From: Capsicum annuum
Taxonomy: Eukaryota; Streptophyta; Magnoliopsida; Solanales; Solanaceae
Length of the DNA stretch: 64,000 nucleotides
Direction: 5' to 3'
NCBI RefSeq assembly: GCF_002878395.1
Contig: NC_061119.1
Span: forward strand, 15,456,492-15,520,491
This document shows positions 56,652 to 64,000 of the stretch, in pieces. Positions within the stretch are counted from its first letter, which is position 1. The number at the start of each line of letters is the position of its first letter. The notes below the pieces were generated by a model, which had not been told where the DNA came from, ran no database searches, and saw only the letters and a list, made by a program, of their open reading frames with translations. Both the position numbers and the translations under genes were made by a program.

Positions 56652-56930
56652 TATTGTTGCCCTGAAAATCCCAAATCTGATGATACATCCGAATTTGCTA
56701 TCCAAGCTTGTCTGCTCCAAAATTCTGATATGCACTGGGGGCGCAGATTTTATACGCGATAGAGGATGGACATACTATGAGGCGCTGAATAAATGTGGAT
56801 GGAAAGGCTAAGTGGAGATTAAAGAATCAGAAGAGGAAGAACATGTTTTCCATTTGAATTAATCCAACTTGTGAGAGAGCAAAGGTCTTGATGAAATGGA
56901 CGGGTGATTTCTTTCAACAACCAATCTGAA
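56652..56930 (+). pseudogene. Carboxylesterase 3' coding part after the Copia element
   Basis: Continues the interrupted exon in shifting frames: PENPKSDDTSEF, DRGWTYYEALNKCGWKG and ESEEEEHVFH. The last is the region of the catalytic His of plant carboxylesterases, and a KWTGDFFQQ-like terminus follows. Several stops and indels. Together with 48119-50163 it makes one dead gene split by the retrotransposon. Confidence 0.8.
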
Positions 56931-57680
56931 TTCTTACTGCGTAAAATATATATACTGTTGATGCAGTTGTTTCTATTTTCTTCTTTTATCAAACCATTTG
57001 GATATTAGATTTTGAAATTTATGAACTTACATCTCTATGAAAAAGTTACTAAAGTTTAAGAAAATAAAAAAAAACTTTTGAATCTTATAGCCTTAAATTA
57101 AAGTTGTGTCAAATGTACTAAAATATCTTTTAATCTTGTGGTCCTAAATATGTCATGTGTAAAGTTAAAATTAAAGTATTGCCAAAAAAGAAAAAAGATT
57201 ATTCTTTTTTAAACGAACTAAAAAGGAAAGTAAACCATTCTGTTTTAAAGGGAGGAAGTATTTGTTATGAAGGCAAAATTTGAAGCCGACCACAAAAAAA
57301 GAGGCAACGTGATAATGACCCCATACATCAAGTTTTTTGATGGATTGTCCGTATCTTGGATGCTCTTTGTAATATAAATTGGTGGTCTTTAATGTTTACC
57401 TCATTCATACTTCATAGTATTCGTAATGATTTTTAATTTCGCTAGGCGATGCTTGCCCTAAGGCATAATTGCAGTGTTATCTAATTTACAAGATAAACCT
57501 TTATCCTTGATGTTAAAAAAATCGCTAGGCACAAACCCAATAAGGCATGAGTTCATACTATAACTTATGTACAGAGACACAAGCTATACCTATGGTACAC
57601 ATCTAGTGTATGAATTTCTGAGACATAATATTCCAAAATTTAGCTTATGTCTTAGGACTGAAGTTATGTCTAAGGCAAAG
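56931..57680. other. Intergenic, no gene recognised
   Basis: AT-rich. Repeated phrases with CTAAGGCA/AATAAGGCA between 57460 and 57680 hint at a short decayed repeat. Nothing else supported. Confidence 0.4.
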
Positions 57681-57880
57681 GGGTGGTTGGATTTGCTTTT
57701 AAAAAATAGCTTATAAGTCAAAGTCCATAAGTTGACATTATCCTTTTTTTTGGGGCTTATTTTGATACTTTTTAATTTAAAAATAAGTGCACATTTTTTA
57801 ACTTTTTCAAATACCACCAAAACTTTAAAAAAATGCTTAAAAACTAAAAAACATCTAAAAATAAGTCAATTCAAACACCC
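57681..57880. mobile_element. MITE-like element, about 200 bp
   Basis: The left end GGGGTGGTTGGATTTGCTTT and the inverse of the right end (GGGTGTTTGAATTGACTTAT) are imperfect inverted repeats of about 30 bp. The body holds ATAGCTTATAAGTC and ATAAGTGCA, wording common to plant hAT-type MITEs. I could not identify a convincing target duplication. It lies directly beside the end of viral copy C. Confidence 0.6.
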
Positions 57881-58003
57881 ACAAAAAATATTCGGAAGAC
57901 GCTATGCCCTATAATGTATATAAGTTTAATGTGTGAACTTCTTAACTCTAACTCTAAATTTAAGTCTAATATTTGTTTCTCTTCCGTACTTTTTAAATTG
58001 CTG

Positions 58004-58016
58004 AGCTCTGATACCA
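58004..58016 (-). promoter_or_regulatory. tRNA-Met primer-binding site, copy C (intact)
   Basis: The minus strand reads TGGTATCAGAGCT, the exact caulimovirid minus-strand primer site. Preceded by CACCCCCCTACAAA. Confidence 0.8.
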
Positions 58017-58283
58017 TTTGTAGGGGGGTGCGCGGATTTAGTAGATCAAATAGATTCAGTAGGTTACTAGTAAATCTATTTTTATTTTTACGTGGATATT
58101 TTTTAAATTTTGTTTCAATATCTTTTAATAATTTACTTTTTTCGTAAGATATATTCATTAATTATTTTGTCCTGTAGTAATTGCAGAGTTACAAATTTCT
58201 GTATAATAATTTATCCTATCTGTGCTGTAATGTATATCTAATTCTAGATTTTCAATGTTATTTATTATTTTGTGTTGTTCTTC

Positions 58284-58469
58284 TCATAGTGAGTTTTTTA
58301 AACTATATAAACTATCACATGTACTTTTATCTAAATTTTCTAAAGTTTTTTCTATCCATATTAATTTTTCTTTTAGGTTTTCCATTATTTTTCTAATTCG
58401 GTTTCTATAATTAATTTCATTATTTAGATTTTCTTGATTTTCTCTAGTTTTTCTAATATATTCTAACAT
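58284..58469 (-). CDS. Leader ORF Z, copy C
   Basis: 61 intact codons: MLEYIRKTRENQENLNNEIN, then a repeating charged/hydrophobic pattern (LKEKLIWIEKTLENLDKS) that suggests a coiled coil. It starts just after the X2 stop (GAT TAA AAA ATG), the same junction as in copy B. No family recognised. Confidence 0.5.
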   Translation of the reverse strand: MLEYIRKTRENQENLNNEINYRNRIRKIMENLKEKLIWIEKTLENLDKSTCDSLYSLKNSL

Positions 58470-58640
58470 TTTTTAATCTGAATAATATCCTTTTGGGTAA
58501 ATTTCTTCGTATAGCTGTTCTAGCCAATTTATAGTTTCAATTTCATAGTCTATTACTTTTTCTAATATTATTTTCTTAATATCTATAATTTCTATATCTT
58601 TAAGTATATATAAGATTAAAACTTTAAGATAATCTAAATG
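58470..58640 (-). CDS. Leader ORF X2, copy C
   Basis: Open stretch IDHLDYLKVLILYILKDIEI, then IDIKKIILEKVIDYEIETIN, ending GYYSD and a TAA. Related to X1 and to X2 of copy B, with a shorter acidic tail. No ATG at the front; it overlaps the end of Y1 in another frame. Confidence 0.45.
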
Positions 58641-58642
58641 AT

Positions 58643-58843
58643 CTATTTTTTAAAATTGGTTTTATTATAATATTTTGTAGTTATTTGTTTTAGCCTTAGT
58701 AGTTTTTGCATATTTTTATTAAGAAATTCTATGTATTTTATATCTTTATTTTCCATGTATCTGTCTATGTTTATTTTTATCTGTTTTTCTAGTAACTGTA
58801 TGTTTCTTATATCTTTTTCTAATAATTCTATGTAACTTATCAT
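58643..58843 (-). CDS. Leader ORF Y1, copy C
   Basis: 66 intact codons, MISYIELLEKDIRNIQLLEK, with DRYMENKDIKYIEFLNKNMQ and LLRLKQITTKYYNK. Homologous to Y1 of copy B along its whole length. Start overlaps the X1 stop as ATGA. Confidence 0.6.
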   Translation of the reverse strand: MISYIELLEKDIRNIQLLEKQIKINIDRYMENKDIKYIEFLNKNMQKLLRLKQITTKYYNKTNFKK

Positions 58844-59031
58844 TGTAAGTATTTGTAAGAGTAGTTAGGTAGATATGGTATATAATTTACTCTAGTCATG
58901 TAATATTTACCAAAAGCTTTTTCTAATATGATTTTTCTTATATCTGCTACTTTTATATCTCTAAGTGCATACAAAATAAGGATTTTGAATTTATCTACCA
59001 TCATATCAGATAAATTATCATTCATTTTCAT
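58840..59031 (-). CDS. Leader ORF X1, copy C
   Basis: 63 intact codons, MKMNDNLSDMMVDKFKILIL, YALRDIKVADIRKIILEKAF and YIPYLPNYSYKYLQ. Same core and C-terminal motif as in copy B, with substitutions mostly conservative. Function unknown. Confidence 0.6.
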   Translation of the reverse strand: MKMNDNLSDMMVDKFKILILYALRDIKVADIRKIILEKAFGKYYMTRVNYIPYLPNYSYKYLQ

Positions 59032-59104
59032 AAAATTGCTTTTTTCAAAATATTCCCTTCAACCATGTACATAACAAAATATGGTCATCTTAGCTTACTA
59101 TATA

Positions 59105-59296
59105 CTAGATTATTCTTAAATAATATGTTCTTCCGTCACTATTAACATGGTAATTTGGATACTTTTTTCCTTAAACAGCGCCTCTACTCTGGTTACTCCC
59201 CGCCACGGCTTCTTGCCTCATTGGTTTCACCTTTAGGATGGCATAGTCCTTAGGGATTTTTCTCCGTTTCCTCTTTGTTAATAAACTTCTTAACAT
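59105..59296 (-). pseudogene. Leader ORF W, copy C, frameshifted
   Basis: Starts MLRSLLTKRKRRKIPKDYAI at 59296 and shifts frame after VKPMRQE. The last part GKKYPNYHVNSDGRTYYLRI matches copy B. Basic, small. Confidence 0.4.
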
Positions 59297-59558
59297 ATTA
59301 TTCTTCGAATAATTCTACTATAAAGTAACTAATATGAATTTATTTTATCATATCATGATTGTTGGGAATTATGAATTTAGCTATTCATAATCATAAATAG
59401 ATATACCTGTTCGGGTAGCTTTGATATTTCTGAAGTTTGTTGCTCCATAGCTTTTTCCATTGTTTATTTAATTAACTGAGTAAAGTATTTGTTGTGGAGT
59501 GGAGAGAAAAGTTGCTTCAACGCATAAAGGCTTGCTTTTGCAATGCCTTCTGCCTTCT

Positions 59559-59568
59559 CTATTTATAG
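59559..59568 (-). promoter_or_regulatory. TATA box of the pregenomic RNA promoter, copy C
   Basis: The minus strand reads CTATAAATAG, followed by AGAAGGCAGAAGGC and AAGCAAGCCTTTATGCG, which align with copy B. A TACGTCA motif (as-1-like) lies about 205 bp upstream at 59771 and is a weak candidate enhancer element. Confidence 0.65.
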
Positions 59569-59841
59569 AACGACAAAGTAAGCTTTACAATCTATCTTTA
59601 CACATGTTTCTAAAGAAAGAAAAAAAAGTCAACAAAAGGGGCTTACATGCCTATCCTATCTACGTAAAAGTCCTAACAATTTAATTAATGTACCATAACT
59701 CAATCAAGACTTTTTGTACAATAATATACAATAATTCAGACTTTGTACAGTATCTTGTCTCCGTTGATTTTGACGTATCTGCTCCATTATTACTCCTTAT
59801 CTTATCTTATCTTTCCTGCTGGCATTTTGTCTTCTTGATTT

Positions 59842-61083
59842 TTATTCTAGATGTACCTCTGGAATAATATTATCTTCTCCATTACACCTCGAACATTGGT
59901 GATCTGGATATTTATGTCCAATTATTTTACAGTATCTTGTTAGCAGTCCGTCAGAAAGAAATCCTTTTTTTATTGCTCTTGCAGTAGATTGTTTTTCTGG
60001 GTTGAGTAGCGTCATTATCCATTGTCTTACATCTTCCATATCTGCTTGTCGTAGCTCTTTCGAATTTGAGTAAATCATTTGATGATCTCTTGAATAATAG
60101 CTCCATATTGGGTTTCCGTTAGCATAATTATTTGCTAGTTCTTGAATGATCGTAGCTAGTCCAATAAGTCGTTTATTTGCATAAAAATCTGGTATCTCAA
60201 TTCTGGGTATCTCCGGTTGTTGTGCAATATCTTCTGGTATAATCATATCTCTAGTTAATCCTATCTTTACAACTTGTATAACTGGTTTTATTTCATCATA
60301 TAATATCTCTGCTGGTGCAGTATAACACTTTATATAAAATAAATTTTCATTTGTTATTCTTTTGTAGGTGGTGAATATCTTGTATAATTCTTCCATGGCT
60401 GTTAGCTCTTCTCCGTCTTGGGTATATATGGTATTTAGTAGTCCATAGTCAAAACAGGTTTTAACTAGGCTTGGGTTAGTTTTGGGTAGTGCGATTAGTT
60501 TGTTATATCCTTGTAATTTTTGGGTTATATAATTGGTATTTGGTTCTTTGATGTTTGTAGCTCTGGGGTTGTGGTTTAGAAAGATTTGTACTCTGTATAT
60601 ATTTTCTATGTATTTCTGGGCGGTTTAGTTGTATACTTTTTTGTCTTGGTTTAGCCTATCTCGGTATGTGTTAACTTGTGGGGGTATGAATAAATGGTCT
60701 TTTTGTGTTTTTGGTGTAAATAGTTTTTCAAATATTTTATTCATATTTATATTCTGGTATCTTGGTCTATTAACTCCTTTGCTTGTACCTGTAGAAGTAG
60801 ATTGATAAATGTTATGGGTTTTAGGGAGTGTCCCAACGTCTCCTTCTAGCTTTGGATTTTTAATGTCTTCTGATCGACATAGCTCTGCATATTGCTGAGT
60901 TAGCTGATTTGTAGCTATAGACTTCAGTTTATCTTCATTAGTCTTTAGCTTTTCTATCTCATTACCCATATTGTCCACTTTCATTGAAAGCGTAGTTAGG
61001 GTGTTAAGTATTTTTTCTAGAGTATCTTCTTCTATTATTTCAGTCTGTGTAGCTTTGTCTTGATATGTAATCTGCAATAACAT
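59842..61083 (-). pseudogene. Transactivator/viroplasmin-like protein, copy C, one nonsense codon
   Basis: One reading frame of 412 sense codons interrupted by a single internal stop at 60625. N-terminal coiled coil (MKVDNMGNEIEKLKTNEDKL), then ARGINE-poor linker with FIPPQVNTYRD. The C-terminal domain (MEELYKIFTTYKRITNENLF, RLIGLATIIQELANNYANGN, WSYYSRDHQMIYSNSKELRQ) ends with a Cys/His cluster, CKIIGHKYPDHQCSRC. It starts inside the end of the RNase H gene in another frame. Position and overlap suggest the caulimovirid transactivator that lets ribosomes reinitiate on the polycistronic RNA; a virion-associated or unrelated function cannot be excluded. Confidence 0.6.
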
Positions 61084-62960
61084 TTTTGTTAGTACTGATC
61101 ACTTCAATTGTAAATGTGAAATTTAATATATTTAAAACTAGTCTCCGAATCTCTTTTGTTGTAACTGAATTTTGTATTTTCTTTGTTAACCACCAGCGTA
61201 CCTGTGTATTATCTGTTCGTACAATAAATTTGTTATATACAATATATGGCTCAAATGCTAATAAACATTTATATAATGAACATAATTCTTTCCTATTTAT
61301 TTCCCATTTTATTTCTGTCTCATTGAACGTACCTGAGTAGTATCTACAATGGTGTTCTATTTTTTCTGCTTCATATCGATATTTAAGTACTCCTCCATAA
61401 CTATATTCACTAGCATCTGCTTCTACTATATATATAATTTTTTTATTTTCATCTGGAAATTGTAATTTTGGTAATTCTCTACAAAGTAATTTTATTTTTT
61501 GAACTTGTTTTTTATCTTTTTCATCATAGTTATATTCTATATCCTTTTTTAATTTTTTCTGTAGTGGTTTTAGAGTTTCTGCTAATTTTGGAATATATTC
61601 TCTTACTTGGTTTACTAGTCCTAAAAATGATTGTAATTTCTTTTTTGTATCTAATTCTTCTTTCGAATTTATTATTTTTTGTACTATATGTTGTTGCATT
61701 TTTACTCCACTTTTATCTATTTGTATTCCTAAAATTCTATCTGGTTTTTCATAATTTCAGCTTTCTTTTTGCTTAGACTTATTCCCGATTTTTCTATTAT
61801 ATCTGTAAACTGTTCTAATAATTTTAAATGTTCTTCTTTGGTTTTTGTATATAATAATATATCATCTATGTATACTATACAATTAGATGATTGTTTAAAA
61901 TAATTATCCATAAAATGTTGATATCTACCTGGTGCATTTTTATATCCAAATGGTAACACGTTCCATTCATAAAATCCTTGCGGTTAATTCTTTAGATTCT
62001 TCTTCTAGCTTTAGGTGGTAAAATCCTGATTTACAATCAAATTTGCTAAAATAATTATATCCTTGGATTTGTCTTATTTTTAGTATCTTATTTGGTATTG
62101 GATAATTATATGTTATAGTTTTTGCATTTAAATTTCTATAGTCAATAACCATCCTACTTTTTCCTCTTTTTTGTTCACTATGTTTATTTACTATAAATGC
62201 TGGACTATTATGTTTACTATTACTTTTTTGTATATATTATTTTTCTAATAATTCATCTATGTGCATTTTAAATTCTTTTAAATCATCAAAATTATATGTT
62301 AATGGTTTTTGTGTTATTATGCTATTTTTATCTATTAGTTCAATTTTTTATAGTGGTTTTATGTTTTTCCCATCCTTTTAATGGATCTTCACTATATAAT
62401 TGTTCTAATTTTTTCTGAATTATTTCTATTTTATTTATTGAAAATATAGTTATTTCTGTTTTATTTATCGAAAATACTACTAGTTCTACTGTATCTTCAG
62501 TATTTTTTATAGTTTCTAACTTTTGTGTAATTTTTTCACTTTCTTGTATCCAATCAGTTTTCTTTCTTATTTTATTATTAACTCTTTTTGCTCTTACTTT
62601 TTGTTTACATGGTGTTGTAAACCACCAGTCTATTTTGGTTATTATATGTGGGTATAATTTATCTAAGAATGGCATTCCTAAAAGTATATCTTTTGATGTT
62701 AATTCATAATTATAAATTTCTTCTATTGTTAATATCTTATCCCATACTTGTATTTTTACATTCCTAGCTTTATAAGTAATTAAGCTTCCTTCATTATTAA
62801 ATCCTTTAACTATTATTGGTGTTTTTAGTTTATCCCATTTACTTTCTGGTAGGCAATTATATCTACATAGATTAGCTTTTGCTCCTGTATCTATCATAGG
62901 CGTATAATATCTACTGTAATATCCTTCTACTACTATCTTCATTAATACATATATCTTCAT
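61040..62960 (-). pseudogene. Protease-RT-RNase H polyprotein, copy C, three frame breaks
   Basis: Starts MKIYVLMKIVVEGYYSRYYT, 1 nt after the stop of the movement-protein ORF. Protease MIDTGAKANLCRYN and LLGMPFLDKLYPH (open to 62340). RT pieces VIDYRNLNAKTITYNYPIPN (61967-62152) and LPFGYKNAPGRYQHFMD, YIDDILLYTKTKEEHLKLLE (61729-61959). RNase H is fully open at 61040-61699 with catalytic D, E, D in EADASEYSYGG, EINRKELCSL and VRTDNTQVRWWL. Breaks: frameshift near 62340, a 14-nt deletion near 61985 between GGT repeats, and an indel near 61728. Confidence 0.8.
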
Positions 62961-62961
62961 T

Positions 62962-64000
62962 TCATGTTAAGGCTCTTTTTAAGAATAACTTTTCTTGGTT
63001 ATATGTTAAGGTTAATTGTGTATGTTCTATATTATATGGTTTTACTTGTTCTAACCATTTTATTCCTAATATTATATCTGCTTTTTGCATTTCTTCCTTT
63101 ACTTCGAATTCTATTTTTATTTTTCTAACTCCTAATATTATTTCTTTTTCTGCTATATTTTTATTATTTATTAAACTTCTTGGTAAGTCTGGGCATATAT
63201 CATTGTCGGTTTTTATTTCTTCATTTTTTACTAGATATTTTGCTATATAATTTTCTTCTTGTCCTGTATTTAAAAGTATTAGATACTCTTTTTCATTTAT
63301 TTTTCCTGTTATATAATATTGGTTTAAATTACTTATTGAATTTGTTTCATAACTTGTTCTTTTTGATGAGCTTGATGATTCTGGTTTTTCATTAGCTATT
63401 CTTTTCGTTGTACTTATTCTATCATTTACTATTTCTAAATTTTCTTCTGTATCTATGTCTCTATAGGTATAATCATTATAATCTATTGTTTTTACTATTT
63501 GTTCGAATGGGCTTTCTATTTGTATTTTGTTAATCTTATTTTTTCCTGTTATTTTATGTTTTGTTGTTAATACATATAGATTTTTACATCTTGCTGTAAA
63601 TATTTTACTTCCTGGGGTTAACTCTATTCCTGATATTTTCCAATATAATACTAATAATTTATCTATATTTCTATCTGTTACTGCTACTGAATAATTTGCA
63701 CTTATTATAAATTTAAATTTTTGATATATTAGATTTCCTTTTACGGCAGTTATTATGCTTTTTTCTATAGGTTTTATAATTCTATCGTCTGCTAAATATA
63801 ATTCTATTGGTGTATCTATTCCTTCTCTAAAACATGCTTTTATCAATATCTTTGTACCTCCAAGGTGTACATATTTTATTGGATCTCCTTTATTTTTTAT
63901 ATCATTTATTTCTTTATTAATTATTCTTTTTGTTACTAGTGGTATACTAGCTTTTCCTTTTGCATATCTGCAGTCTATTACATGTTCTTTTTGGCATACG
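62962..64000 (-). CDS. Movement protein with C-terminal protease-like domain, copy C (partial at window edge)
   Basis: The frame is open from 62962 to the edge. The first Met inside is at 63846, but coding continues upstream of it (YAKGKASIPLVTKRI). 30K movement core: IKACFREGIDTPIELYLADD, AVKGNLIYQKFKFIISANYS, YVLTTKHKITGKNK. After a Ser-rich linker (residues about 155-172 from the internal Met) a second domain of about 118 residues reads YYITGKINEKEYLILLNTGQ, ENYIAKYL and ADIILGIKWLE, the layout of a retropepsin with Asn at the catalytic position (codon 63268-63270). No stop interrupts it. Ends TGA, then ATG of the next gene. Confidence 0.7.
   Translation of the reverse strand, partial: VCQKEHVIDCRYAKGKASIPLVTKRIINKEINDIKNKGDPIKYVHLGGTKILIKACFREGIDTPIELYLADDRIIKPIEKSIITAVKGNLIYQKFKFIISANYSVAVTDRNIDKLLVLYWKISGIELTPGSKIFTARCKNLYVLTTKHKITGKNKINKIQIESPFEQIVKTIDYNDYTYRDIDTEENLEIVNDRISTTKRIANEKPESSSSSKRTSYETNSISNLNQYYITGKINEKEYLILLNTGQEENYIAKYLVKNEEIKTDNDICPDLPRSLINNKNIAEKEIILGVRKIKIEFEVKEEMQKADIILGIKWLEQVKPYNIEHTQLTLTYNQEKLFLKRALT

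Larger units (their letters stand above)
57890..64000 (-). mobile_element. Endogenous pararetrovirus copy C (runs off the window)
   Basis: Same lineage as copies A and B but the best preserved. From the right edge leftward it has the movement protein with second protease-like domain, protease-RT-RNase H, a transactivator-like gene with one stop, TATA box, leader ORFs, a perfect tRNA-Met primer site and about 110 bp beyond it. Coat protein and ORF1 lie beyond position 64000, if present. Left boundary is approximate. Confidence 0.85.

Overview
The window looks like a heterochromatic, transposon-filled stretch of a dicot nuclear genome. Solanaceae is the most likely source. This is an inference from the mix of families: a plant carboxylesterase gene family, Ogre/Tat-type and chromovirus-type Ty3/Gypsy elements, a Ty1/Copia element, an RTE-type LINE with an Au/TS-like SINE 3' tail, a hAT-like element, and old integrated copies of a cavemovirus/solendovirus-like plant pararetrovirus (Caulimoviridae). 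I see no intact host gene, tRNA, rRNA or CRISPR array. Almost everything is broken by stops, frameshifts, deletions or nested insertions.

Layout. (1) 1-1621 and 20750-20877 are fragments of a plant carboxylesterase (CXE) pseudogene in a three-copy tandem block. The third copy is split by a 19.1 kb Ogre-like Gypsy element (1622-20749, minus strand, imperfect 5-bp target duplication). That element carries long LTRs, a degenerate gag, a roughly 70-bp tandem array, a 4.36 kb RTE LINE inside its 3' LTR and a 2.5 kb solo LTR inside gag. (2) 20878-35863 is a hAT-like element with TIRs and a near-perfect 8-bp target duplication. It is filled by a 12.2 kb head-to-tail pararetrovirus array (21963-34147, minus strand), made of one full-length-sized copy (B) and one internally deleted copy (A). 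(3) 36101-47367 holds a truncated chromovirus-type Gypsy (plus strand, LTR-gag-protease) meeting a truncated Tat-type Gypsy (minus strand, LTR-gag-PR-RT-RH-start of IN) at about 40180. (4) 48119-56930 is a second CXE pseudogene split by a Ty1/Copia element with target duplication TATTG. A 766-bp segment spanning intron, exon 2 and part of the LTR was later duplicated in tandem. (5) 57681-57880 is a MITE-like element. (6) 57890-64000 is a third pararetrovirus copy (C, minus strand), less decayed, running off the right edge.

The pararetrovirus sequences are the most interesting part. Reading the minus strand from the tRNA-Met primer site, the order is ORF1, coat protein, movement protein, protease-RT-RNase H, transactivator-like protein, TATA box, then a 1.5-1.8 kb leader back to the primer site. 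The leader is not empty. It holds small ORFs called here W, X1, Y1, X2, Z and Y2, in which an X-Y pair appears to have been duplicated. Stop-start couplings between these ORFs are conserved between the diverged copies B and C. The C-terminus of the movement-protein ORF also carries a second aspartic-protease-like domain whose catalytic Asp is Asn in both copies where it can be read.

All calls come from reading the sequence by eye. Family assignments rest on motif recognition, and boundaries are exact only where terminal motifs and target duplications are given.
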